This document shows positions 7,894-14,484 of a stretch of DNA of 14,484 bases, piece by piece; position 1 is the first letter of the stretch, and every line of letters begins with the position of its first letter. Where the stretch lies: NCBI GenBank assembly GCA_002391565.1, contig DGFH01000222.1, positions 1 through 14,484 on the forward strand. Direction: 5' to 3'. Below the pieces are notes generated by a model. It was not told where the DNA came from and did not search any database. It saw nothing but the letters and a program-made list of their open reading frames with translations. The position numbers and the translations under genes are program-made. The stretch comes from Anaerolineales bacterium UBA3905. GTDB lineage: Bacteria > Chloroflexota > Anaerolineae > Caldilineales > Caldilineaceae.

Positions 7894-8979
7894 ATGAATC
7901 GTCAAGACATCCAGGCTGTGCAGGCGATCAGCGCTTATCCCTCGCTGACGATTACACTGCCCACGCATCGCACCGCACCGGACAATCAACAAGACCCAAT
8001 CCGCGTGCGCAACCTGGTCGCACAGGCGCGGGATCAATTGCGCGCCGAATTCAGCCACCGCGAGATTGCCGCACTGCTGGAGCGGCTAGAGAGGCTGACG
8101 GCGAACATCGACTACCGGCACGCGTTGGATGGGCTGGTGATCTTCGTGAACACCGACTTTGACGCCAAGTTCTATTTGCCCTTCACCGTTCCCGAACGGG
8201 TAGTGGTGGCGGATCGCTTTCTCACTCGCGACCTGGTCTTTGCGATGAATCGCACACTGCGTTACTGGGTATTGGCGCTCAGCGAGCAACCGACGCGCCT
8301 CTTCGAGGGCACGCTGGACACACTGGTCGAAATCCAGAGCGGCGGCTTCCCGATGACGCACGAGGGGCCAGGCGGCGCTGCGCCACTGCCGGGCGGCTTC
8401 GGCATCAACCCGTCAGCGCATCGCGATGAACGTCACCGCCAGTTCTTCCGCAGCGTGGACGCCGCGCTCAAACCCTTCCTGGCGCAAGACCCGCTGCCGC
8501 TGGGCGTGGTTGGCGTCGATCGCTATCTTGCCTTTTGGGACGAGGTGACGACACATAAGGAATTCATCCGTGCTATACTACAAGGCAACTACGACCAGGC
8601 TTCGCCGCACGAACTCGCCAAAGCCATCTGGCCGCTGATAGAGAAAGCTCAGACCGAACGCGTGCAGCGCCATCTCAACGAACTGGATGGCTACGTCAGT
8701 CAGGGGCGCGTGGCCGCCACCGTTGGCGAGGCGTGGCGCAAAGCCCATGAAGGGCGCGGCAAGCTGTTGCTGGTCGAAAAGGACTATCATGAAGCGGGGA
8801 GGCTGGACGAAACCGGTTTACTGCTCCTGCCCGCCAACGATCCCAACGCGCCCGATGTGATCCCCGATGCCGTCGATGAGGTAATTGAGACAGTGTTGAG
8901 CAAGGGCGGCGAAGTCGTCTTCACCGAGAATGGTCAGCTTGCCGACTATCAGCGCATCGCCCTGATCCTGCGCTACTAA
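7894..8979 (+). CDS. BaeRF family 3-like protein (archaeo-eukaryotic release factor relative)
   Basis: A 361-residue soluble protein. The N-terminal SLTITLPTHR (17-26) is typical of BaeRF family 3 proteins, and the middle (about 75-135) has alternating strands and helices ending in LALSEQPTRLFEG. A glycine-rich loop at 157-170 (EGPGGAAPLPGGFG) is followed by HRDERHRQFFRSVDAAL (176-192). The C-terminus, GGEVVFTENGQLADYQRIA (338-356) then LILRY, resembles the last domain of eRF1/Pelota proteins. BaeRF proteins are predicted, mainly by comparative genomics, to act in ribosome rescue or quality control. No GGQ tripeptide, the peptide-release motif of eRF1, is present, so peptide release by the classical mechanism is doubtful. 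AGGAGA lies 8 bases before the ATG. The gene follows the VIT-like gene by 54 bases and is probably in the same transcript. Confidence 0.75.
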   Translation: MNRQDIQAVQAISAYPSLTITLPTHRTAPDNQQDPIRVRNLVAQARDQLRAEFSHREIAALLERLERLTANIDYRHALDGLVIFVNTDFDAKFYLPFTVPERVVVADRFLTRDLVFAMNRTLRYWVLALSEQPTRLFEGTLDTLVEIQSGGFPMTHEGPGGAAPLPGGFGINPSAHRDERHRQFFRSVDAALKPFLAQDPLPLGVVGVDRYLAFWDEVTTHKEFIRAILQGNYDQASPHELAKAIWPLIEKAQTERVQRHLNELDGYVSQGRVAATVGEAWRKAHEGRGKLLLVEKDYHEAGRLDETGLLLLPANDPNAPDVIPDAVDEVIETVLSKGGEVVFTENGQLADYQRIALILRY

Positions 8980-9006
8980 AGGTTGTGCAAGCGTTCCTAT
9001 CGTGGA

Positions 9007-9042
9007 TACAGAGACACGATGACGCAGAGAGACGCAGAGAAA
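9007..9042. repeat. Degenerate purine-rich repeat with a 10-bp tandem
   Basis: GACGCAGAGA occurs twice in tandem (9021-9030 and 9031-9040), preceded by TACAGAGACAC (9007-9017), which differs by one base from TACAGCGACAC at 2101-2111. The 127-base gap it occupies holds no gene. It may belong to the same dispersed repeat type as the sequence at 2078-2111. Confidence 0.45.
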
Positions 9043-9106
9043 TGTCTGGTAGCGCAACATCCGTGTGATGGAAGTGACACAGTAACAAAAAAGGAGGTTA
9101 CAGCAT

Positions 9107-9700
9107 ATGTTCTGGATGGGCGTTGTCCTGGCGGCGTGTGGCATTTTCTTGTTAGTCTATGGCGGTCTGCTGTTCCGCTTTTCTATGGCGGTCGGCTTCT
9201 TCGTGCTTGGCTTCAGCCTGGCCTCGTGGCTCTTCTCCAGCCAGACTGACCTGATCCGCATCTTGATCAGCCTGGTCGTGGGCGGCGTACTGGCTGGGGT
9301 GGGCTATATGTTGGTGCGGATGGTGTTGCACCTTGCCGGTGGGCTGCTGGGCGCTGTGCTTGTCCTGCTGGTATTGTCGCTGTTGCCGTTCAACATGCCC
9401 AGTTTTCTCAACATCATCATCATCCTGGCGGGCGCTGGCGTCGTCGGCTTCTTTGGCAACCGCCTGGGCGACTGGGTGATCATTCTGGCGACCTCGCTGG
9501 CTGGCGCGTATGCCGTTGTGCTTGGCTTGACGCGCATGTTCCCCACCGCGGTCGAAGCCAGCGCAGAGTATGTCGCCAGCGGCTCGGCGTATGTCCCCTT
9601 CACCGGGTCTGCATTTGCTGTCTTTGTGATCATTTTTGTCATCGGCGCGCTGGCACAGGATCGGATTCGCTCGCTGCGCGGGCGTTTTGTCATGCGGTGA
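9107..9700 (+). CDS. DUF4203-like seven-helix membrane protein
   Basis: A 197-residue, very hydrophobic protein with about seven predicted helices: 4-20, 24-43, 49-70, 74-94, 100-118, 121-141 and 163-182. The only long polar stretch is at 142-162 (TRMFPTAVEASAEYVASGS and flanks), followed by a short basic tail (DRIRSLRGRFVMR). The layout, with glycine-rich helices and a small C-terminal basic end, matches DUF4203/TMEM198-type proteins. Their bacterial function is unknown. A very strong AAGGAGG site (9091-9097) stands 9 bases before the ATG, so it should be well translated. It is separated from the BaeRF gene by 127 bases containing a degenerate repeat, so it may have its own promoter, though I could not identify one with confidence. 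Confidence 0.65.
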   Translation: MFWMGVVLAACGIFLLVYGGLLFRFSMAVGFFVLGFSLASWLFSSQTDLIRILISLVVGGVLAGVGYMLVRMVLHLAGGLLGAVLVLLVLSLLPFNMPSFLNIIIILAGAGVVGFFGNRLGDWVIILATSLAGAYAVVLGLTRMFPTAVEASAEYVASGSAYVPFTGSAFAVFVIIFVIGALAQDRIRSLRGRFVMR

Positions 9701-9724
9701 GAGATTGTAGCTATCTTCCAGGAG

Positions 9725-9735
9725 GGCGTAACGCC
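9725..9735. repeat. Short palindrome GGCGT-A-ACGCC
   Basis: Five-base arms around a single A, first of three palindromes in the 273-base gap between the DUF4203-like gene and the hydrolase lipoprotein. Weak alone, it is listed because of the cluster. Confidence 0.3.
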
Positions 9736-9768
9736 TGGGTTGCGTCGAATGCGACGAACGCGCCGCCA

Positions 9769-9801
9769 ACCTTCCCGGAAGCTTTGAGCTTCCGGGAAGG
9801 T
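9769..9801. repeat. 15-bp perfect palindrome, copy 2 of a dispersed pair
   Basis: ACCTTCCCGGAAGCT (9769-9783) and AGCTTCCGGGAAGGT (9787-9801) are exact complements around a TTG loop. It is the second copy of the element at 6884-6917, here with perfect pairing and a C-G pair where copy 1 has T-A. There is no T-run on either side, so an intrinsic terminator is unlikely. A dispersed extragenic palindrome is a better reading. Confidence 0.8.
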
Positions 9802-9821
9802 GAACCACCCGCCGTTGCCAG

Positions 9822-9840
9822 ACCAGGGTCAGCCCCTGGT
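9822..9840. repeat. 7-bp palindrome near the large hairpin
   Basis: ACCAGGG (9822-9828) and CCCTGGT (9834-9840) are exact complements around TCAGC. It lies 20 bases beyond copy 2 of the large palindrome and may be part of the same intergenic element. The remaining sequence to 9960 shows no gene. Confidence 0.4.
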
Positions 9841-9961
9841 TGGAATCGTGCTGACGACGGCGGCGTTTGCGTCATCGTTGCTGTGATGATCGACGCCCGA
9901 CAGGCACTACGCCCTCGCTGTGAAAGATTGGCAGTAAGATTGGATTTGTGTCGCTAAATTC

Positions 9962-9966
9962 AGGAG
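9962..9966 (+). promoter_or_regulatory. Ribosome-binding site fixing the hydrolase lipoprotein start
   Basis: AGGAG lies 7 bases before ATG 9974 but only 1 base before the in-frame TTG 9968, so ATG 9974 is the likely start. Confidence 0.65.
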
Positions 9967-9973
9967 TTTGTTC

Positions 9974-12271
9974 ATGCACTGGACGCGCCCAAGCTGGATT
10001 GTTGTTCTCGTTGTCGCTGTGCTGGCGCTGGCAGCTTGTTCGCCAATTCAACCAACCGGTGTCCCTGCTGCGGATGCCGAACCATCACCAACAACCGGCG
10101 GCTCGCCCCGGGCTGTGGAGTACAACCTCGGCGACGCTATGATCATCCAGGATCGCTTTCCCGCCGACAGCAGCTTTCGCGAGATGCCGGTGCGACTGAA
10201 CGGCGTGATCGCCGCACCGACGACGGGAGGTCCCTATCCTGTCGTGCTGATCTTGCATGGCACACATCCCGGCTGCCCGGAAACCGAACATGGCGTTGAT
10301 CGCTGGCCCTGCGACCCGGAGGTGGAGCGCGCCAACTATCGTGGCTTCGGCTATCTTGTCAGCGCGCTGGCGGCGCAAGGCTACGTGGCGCTGGCGATCA
10401 ACACCAACGCCGAGGACACCTTTGGCTTTGGCGAAGGCGCGCCGGGCGAACGACTGGAACAACTGATCACGTTGCACCTGGATGCGCTGGAGACAGCCGC
10501 AGCGGGCGGCGAAAATAACTTCGGCGTCGAGCTGGCGGGACGCGCCGACCTCGGCAAGCTGGCGATCTTTGGTCATTCGCGCGGCGCCGAGCGCGCCGTG
10601 TCGCTGGCGCGCAAGTGGGCGACCGATGGCGTGACGCGCAGCTATGGCCCTGCCGCCGGCGTGCTCTTGATCGCACCCGCCGTCGTCTTTGTCGATCCGG
10701 CTGGCGGCGCGCCTGTGCCGATGGCGTTGATCAACGCAGCCTGCGACGGCGACGTGACCGATCAGACGGGTCAGATCTTTTTCGAGGCGGCGCGGCTGGC
10801 GCCAGAGCAGAAAGCCTGGGCGGCTTCGGTCTGGCTCGAACGCGCCAATCACAATCACTTCAACGACACACTGCCCGGCGACCCCTTCCCTGGGCAGGGA
10901 CGGCCCGACTGTGACCCGCTGCTCGACGCCGACGTACAGCGCGCCTTTCTGGTAGCCTACGCCCGCGACTTCCTCACAACGCTCTTCAGCCCCGACCCGG
11001 CGCAGGTGCGCGCCGCATTGGAACGCATGGGTGTTGATGCAGCAGCCCCGGCAACGGCCACGCTCTACGGCGAGGCGGCGCAGGCGGCATGGCTGGCCGA
11101 AGCGCGCCATCGCCTGCCGCTGTTGACGCCCACCGGCGCGGAAGCGTTCACGGTCAGCCCGTTTGACGGCGCGGTGACGGCTGAGGGCGTCACGACCCTC
11201 TTCTGCCCCAACGGCTATTACACGCCCTTCACCAACCCAGAACTGGCGGACTGCCACCGTGCGCAGGTGACCGTGCCCGGACAGCCTGCCCACGCCGTGG
11301 TTAGCTGGGAGGCGCCGGGCGGCGCGCTGCGCTTCGAGTTGCCGATTGGTCTCGACAACTTGTTGATCTTCGATGCGATCAGCGTGCGCACGGGCGTCGA
11401 TCCGCTGTCGCCGCTCAACCCGGCTGGCGCGCCGCAAGCATTCTCCATCCAGGTGACCGACCGCAGCGGCGCCAGCGCCAGCGTGGCCGTGTCTCCCGAC
11501 GAGCCGGCGCTGCGCTATCCGGCCGGCGACGTGCAGTCGGACGACAACTTTGGCGCGCTGTTCACCGGGCGGCTGCCGCTGATGCCGGTGCGCGTACCAA
11601 TCAGCGCGTTCGAGGGCGTCAACCTTGCCAGCATCGCCGAAGTGGCGCTGATCTTCGACCAGACCGACAGCGGCGCGCTCTTTATCGCCGATGTGGAGCT
11701 GGTGCGCGCACCGGTTTCTCCGCGCCCCACGCTGAGCGACCCGCCCAGCGCTGAGCTGATCGCCGCTGCTGAAGCTGGCGACGTGGAGGCGATGCGCCAG
11801 CTTGCCAATCTCTACAGACCCACCGAGGTGATGGGTGTGCAGTACGGCAATCTGGAACAGGCGGTCTTCTGGTATCGGCAGGCGTGTGCAGCGGGCTACG
11901 CTCCGGCGCAGTTCGACTTCTATGACTTCGCCCGCACACACGCTGAGCGACACAGCAATGAGTTTCTCGACGAAGCGCTTGTCTGTCTGGAAGATGCTAT
12001 TCGCCAGGGGCATCGCAACGCCATCATCAGCGGTGCGTTCCATGCTGCCTTCATTGCACACGACTACAAGACCGCCTTTTTTCTCTACGCCCTGCTCGAT
12101 GAGGCGGCTCCGGAAATTGCAGGACAGCGCTGGAGCTTTGCTGACCAGTTGACGCAAGCCGAGATCGATGAAGCGGAAGCGGCTGCCGCCGCCTGGCGCA
12201 CCGAGAACCAGATCAGAGATGACCATGACTTCTTCGCCGCAGTCAACTCACCATTTCGCCCGGTAAAGTAA
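9974..12271 (+). CDS. Lipoprotein: alpha/beta hydrolase with Sel1-like repeats
   Basis: A 765-residue exported lipoprotein. Residues 1-22 form a signal peptide with lipobox LAAC, so Cys22 should be lipidated. A Pro/Thr/Gly spacer follows to about 45. An alpha/beta hydrolase domain spans about 60-340: oxyanion-region motif LILHGTHPG (92-100), nucleophile elbow GHSRG (Ser202), probable acid Asp258 or Asp260 in CDGDVTDQTG, and His293 or His295 in NHNHFND. Residues about 391-585 look like beta-sandwich, ending in VALIFDQTDSGALFIADVEL, a pattern common in carbohydrate-binding-type modules. Residues about 595-690 contain Sel1-like helical repeats (EAGDVEAMRQLANLY, AVFWYRQACAAGYAPAQF). The likely role is an ester- or lactone-type hydrolase on the outer face of the membrane; the substrate is unknown. 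The domain combination is unusual. A 713-codon antisense frame is a shadow. Confidence 0.8.
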   Translation: MHWTRPSWIVVLVVAVLALAACSPIQPTGVPAADAEPSPTTGGSPRAVEYNLGDAMIIQDRFPADSSFREMPVRLNGVIAAPTTGGPYPVVLILHGTHPGCPETEHGVDRWPCDPEVERANYRGFGYLVSALAAQGYVALAINTNAEDTFGFGEGAPGERLEQLITLHLDALETAAAGGENNFGVELAGRADLGKLAIFGHSRGAERAVSLARKWATDGVTRSYGPAAGVLLIAPAVVFVDPAGGAPVPMALINAACDGDVTDQTGQIFFEAARLAPEQKAWAASVWLERANHNHFNDTLPGDPFPGQGRPDCDPLLDADVQRAFLVAYARDFLTTLFSPDPAQVRAALERMGVDAAAPATATLYGEAAQAAWLAEARHRLPLLTPTGAEAFTVSPFDGAVTAEGVTTLFCPNGYYTPFTNPELADCHRAQVTVPGQPAHAVVSWEAPGGALRFELPIGLDNLLIFDAISVRTGVDPLSPLNPAGAPQAFSIQVTDRSGASASVAVSPDEPALRYPAGDVQSDDNFGALFTGRLPLMPVRVPISAFEGVNLASIAEVALIFDQTDSGALFIADVELVRAPVSPRPTLSDPPSAELIAAAEAGDVEAMRQLANLYRPTEVMGVQYGNLEQAVFWYRQACAAGYAPAQFDFYDFARTHAERHSNEFLDEALVCLEDAIRQGHRNAIISGAFHAAFIAHDYKTAFFLYALLDEAAPEIAGQRWSFADQLTQAEIDEAEAAAAAWRTENQIRDDHDFFAAVNSPFRPVK

Positions 12272-12397
12272 AACCGTGAATGAAAGCAGGCGCGTTACCC
12301 TGGAGGTGCATCACCAAGACGCTCGCAATAGATGGCAGCAACGCACCAGCCATGTGCAATGCACGCCGCAATTCAGTTGAAAAGCTTTGCAGAACTC

Positions 12398-12403
12398 AAG
12401 GAG
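12398..12403 (+). promoter_or_regulatory. Ribosome-binding site of the META/SH3/TolB lipoprotein
   Basis: AAGGAG is 3 bases before ATG 12407 and 6 before the adjacent in-frame ATG 12410. The spacing favours 12410. The 138 bases between the two lipoprotein genes show no other gene. Confidence 0.6.
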
Positions 12404-12409
12404 AACATG

Positions 12410-14484
12410 ATGTATAACCTGAAACCGCCCAGAGCCTTCCTGTTGATCGGCCTCTTGACGCTGATGAGCCTGATCTTCGGCGCCTGTGGCGGCGCACCTG
12501 CCACACAAGCGCCGACAGAGGCGCCCACCGAAACGCCCACCGAAACGCCCACCGAAGCGCCTACAGAGGCGCCCGCAGCAGCGCCTACAGAGGCGCCTAC
12601 AGAGGCGCCCGCAGCAGCGCCCACAGAGGCGCCCACAGAGGCGGCAGCCGCCACCCCGTCGGCGCTGGAAGGCGTCACCTGGCAGGTGACGGGCTACCGC
12701 AACCTGGAAGGGAAACCAGCAGCGCCCGAAGGCAAAGCCATCATGACGTTCCAGAACGGTCAGCTTACCGGCAATAGCGGTTGCAACGGCTTTTTTGCCA
12801 GTTACAGCGTGGATGGCGCCCAGTTAACCATCGAGCCAGGTGGCAGCACCGTCATGGCTTGTGACGAAGTCACCATGGCGCGTGAACAGGCGATCCTTGC
12901 TAACCTGGGCGAGGTCGCCTCTTATGTCGTCGAGGAGGGACAACTCAACCTTTTCGACGCCGACGGCGTAGTCCTGCTTTCGCTGACGGCGCAGGTTGCC
13001 CCAACGTTGGACGGCGTCGTCTGGCAGGCGACCAATATCAACAACGGGCGGGAGGCTGTGATCGGTGTGATCGAAGACGCTGCGATCACTGCAGTCTTTG
13101 CCGGGGACGGCAGTCTCTCTGGTTCGGCAGGCTGTAATAACTATATCACCAGCTACACCGTGGAGGGTGACAAACTCACCATCGGCATGGCGGCGACAAC
13201 CATGATGTTCTGCGCTGAACCCGAAGGTGTGATGGAGCAGGAAGCCGCCTATCTCGCCGCGCTGGGTACGGTGGCCTCCTATTCGATCCAGGACAACGTG
13301 CTTGAACTGCGCACGGCCGATGGAGCGCTTGCCGCCCGCTTCGTCGTAGCAACCGATTCGGTCGTGGTTGGCCCGGAAGCCGCCAGCGCCGACCCAGACC
13401 CGGTGGCTGAAGACGCCACAGGGGAGCCGGTGGCCCTTGCCGCCGCAGCCTCAACCGTGCCAGGCGGGCGCGTCACGGCGCCGTTGGGCGTCAACATCCG
13501 TGTGGGACCGGGCACACAATACCCGATTGTCGGCATTGCCCCGCTTGGCGCCACAGGCGAAATTATCGGACGCAGCGCCGACGGGCAGTGGTGGGTGGCC
13601 AGCGTGCCCACTGCGCCAAACGGTCAGGGATGGGTGGCGGCGGCCTATATCGAGGCCACCAACGCTGAAAATGTTCCTGTGCTGCCGGCGCCGCCCCTAC
13701 CGCAGGTGACTGCAGCGATCCAGGAGGGCGTGCCCTACCAGGTGCCGCAAAATGTGATCCTCTTTTCGGCGTCGCGCGTGCTGCGTGAGGGCAATCGCGC
13801 TTACGACCTGGAAGATATTTACGCCGTTCAGGCTACGCCCGGCGCGCAGGCGGAGATGGTCGTCAACAACGCCATGCAACCAGCGCTCAGCCCCGATCGC
13901 GCCGTGCTCGCCTTCTACAGTCAACAGAGTGACAAACTCGGCGTCGGCGGCTACGATGTGAATACGGGGCGGCGGCTGCGCTTCTCGCGCTTCATCGAGG
14001 ATAGCCAGCCGCGCTGGAGCCCCACTGGCGACCGCATCGTCTTTGCCAGCAACCGGCAAGGCGACCGCCGCTGGCGCATCTACATCACACCGGCGGTGGA
14101 TAAGGAGAACCCCAACGACATGAACTACGTCGAGCTGGACTTCGGCAAGGACCCCGACTGGCACCCCTCTCAGGAGCTTCTCATCCTCAAGGGCTGTGAC
14201 CCGACCGGCAACAACTGTGGTCTCTACACGATGGGCACAGACGGTTCGAATCGCACACAGTTCACCAACGTGGCCTCCGACTCTCTGCCGCGCTGGTTCC
14301 CAGATGGCAGCGCCGTCGTCTTCATGAGTGAAGGGCGCGACGGCAACTGGGAACTCTACCGGGCGAACGTAGCCGATGGCAGTGTGACGCGCCTGACTAA
14401 CGACCCGGCGCCGGACGGCTTGCCAGCGGTCAGCCCGGATGGCCGGCAGATCGCCTTCATCAGCAAGCGCAGCGGCGCGTGGGG
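12410..14484 (+). CDS. Lipoprotein: two META domains, SH3b domain and TolB-like propeller (3' end missing)
   Basis: The frame is open for 691 codons to the window edge with no stop, so the C-terminus is missing. Residues 1-26 are a signal peptide ending in lipobox FGAC (Cys26 lipidated). Residues 34-77 are an eleven-unit APTE/TPTE/APAA linker. META domain 1 spans about 86-194 (LEGVTWQV, GNSGCNGFF, VMACDE) and META domain 2 about 200-313 (LDGVVWQA, GSAGCNNY, MFCAE). A bacterial SH3 domain lies at about 354-419 (VNIRVGPGTQYPIVG, GWVAAAYIE). From about 444 onward come TolB/PD40-like repeats with RWSPTGDRIVFASN, PDWHPSQELL, PRWFPDGSAVVFMSEG and VSPDGRQIAFISK. Together they suggest a surface-anchored binding or scaffold protein, possibly for cell wall or extracellular ligands; no enzyme motif is seen. 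It follows the hydrolase lipoprotein by 138 bases. Confidence 0.85.
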   Translation, partial: MYNLKPPRAFLLIGLLTLMSLIFGACGGAPATQAPTEAPTETPTETPTEAPTEAPAAAPTEAPTEAPAAAPTEAPTEAAAATPSALEGVTWQVTGYRNLEGKPAAPEGKAIMTFQNGQLTGNSGCNGFFASYSVDGAQLTIEPGGSTVMACDEVTMAREQAILANLGEVASYVVEEGQLNLFDADGVVLLSLTAQVAPTLDGVVWQATNINNGREAVIGVIEDAAITAVFAGDGSLSGSAGCNNYITSYTVEGDKLTIGMAATTMMFCAEPEGVMEQEAAYLAALGTVASYSIQDNVLELRTADGALAARFVVATDSVVVGPEAASADPDPVAEDATGEPVALAAAASTVPGGRVTAPLGVNIRVGPGTQYPIVGIAPLGATGEIIGRSADGQWWVASVPTAPNGQGWVAAAYIEATNAENVPVLPAPPLPQVTAAIQEGVPYQVPQNVILFSASRVLREGNRAYDLEDIYAVQATPGAQAEMVVNNAMQPALSPDRAVLAFYSQQSDKLGVGGYDVNTGRRLRFSRFIEDSQPRWSPTGDRIVFASNRQGDRRWRIYITPAVDKENPNDMNYVELDFGKDPDWHPSQELLILKGCDPTGNNCGLYTMGTDGSNRTQFTNVASDSLPRWFPDGSAVVFMSEGRDGNWELYRANVADGSVTRLTNDPAPDGLPAVSPDGRQIAFISKRSGAW
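12509..12640 (+). repeat. Eleven-unit 12-bp tandem repeat encoding the Pro/Thr/Glu linker
   Basis: Eleven consecutive 12-base units give APTE, APTE, TPTE, TPTE, APTE, APAA, APTE, APTE, APAA, APTE, APTE. A block of GCGCCTACAGAG next to GCGCCCGCAGCA occurs twice, which points to unit duplication by slippage. It lies inside the lipoprotein gene and keeps the frame, so copy number could change linker length. Confidence 0.85.

Noticed and set aside
9697..9957. 86-codon + strand frame through the palindrome-rich gap
   Set aside because: It reads through hairpins, overlaps the end of the previous gene, has no ribosome-binding site and no recognisable protein features.
9928..9959. Possible sigma-70 promoter before the hydrolase lipoprotein (TTGGCA followed by an AT-rich stretch)
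   Set aside because: The candidate -10 matches the consensus at no more than three positions at acceptable spacing, which is too weak to annotate.
10085..12226. 713-codon open frame on the - strand inside the hydrolase lipoprotein gene
   Set aside because: Its codons begin opposite the third position of the sense codons, so a stop appears only where the sense strand uses TTA, CTA or TCA, which are rare in a GC-rich gene. The product is Arg/His-rich with no recognisable domain, while the + strand shows a signal peptide and catalytic motifs.
12509..12640. Possible CRISPR-like array
   Set aside because: The units are contiguous with no spacers, only 12 bases long and keep a coding frame, so this is a coding tandem repeat.
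12373..12689. Low-complexity frames on both strands over the 12-bp repeat (Gly/Ala/Ser/Val-rich and Arg/Pro-rich)
   Set aside because: Both are other-frame readings of the tandem repeat. The lipoprotein frame continues open for almost 700 codons with clear domains.

Overview
The window looks like a stretch of chromosome from a moderately GC-rich Chloroflexota bacterium, perhaps of the Caldilinea type. This is inferred from gene style only: lipoproteins with Pro/Thr/Glu linkers followed by META, SH3 and TolB-like domains, a BaeRF protein, a VIT/CCC1-like membrane protein and a glycine-rich DUF1269-type protein. There is no rRNA or other marker gene to confirm it. Every convincing gene is on the + strand. 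I see no tRNA, rRNA, CRISPR array, transposase or phage gene.

Region 1 (1-5923) is a peptide and amide utilisation block. It holds the 3' part of an M20 dipeptidase, a choloylglycine hydrolase/penicillin V acylase-type Ntn hydrolase, a PepT-type tripeptidase, an AbgT-family transporter and a two-repeat YadS/TRIC-type (UPF0126) membrane protein. The AbgT and UPF0126 genes are 6 bases apart and probably cotranscribed. The arrangement recalls abgA/abgB/abgT, where an AbgT transporter is paired with M20 amidohydrolases, but the substrate here is unknown.

Region 2 (5924-9700) is a set of poorly characterised membrane and stress-type genes: a DUF1269-like protein, a frame-broken SHOCT remnant, a VIT/CCC1-like membrane protein, a BaeRF family 3-like release-factor relative and a seven-helix DUF4203-like protein. 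The gaps carry several hairpins. One is a 15-bp palindrome that recurs 2.9 kb away with a compensatory base-pair change.

Region 3 (9701-14484) encodes two surface lipoproteins. The first joins an alpha/beta hydrolase, a beta-sandwich-like region and Sel1-like repeats. The second joins an eleven-unit 12-bp repeat (Pro/Thr/Glu linker), two META domains, a bacterial SH3 domain and TolB-like beta-propeller repeats, and runs off the right edge.

The most notable points are the covarying palindromes, the broken SHOCT gene, the AbgT/amidohydrolase grouping with a changed transporter motif, and the two composite lipoproteins. Nothing here is proven to be a new system. The DUF1269-SHOCT-VIT-BaeRF-DUF4203 set is the best candidate for an undescribed functional module.
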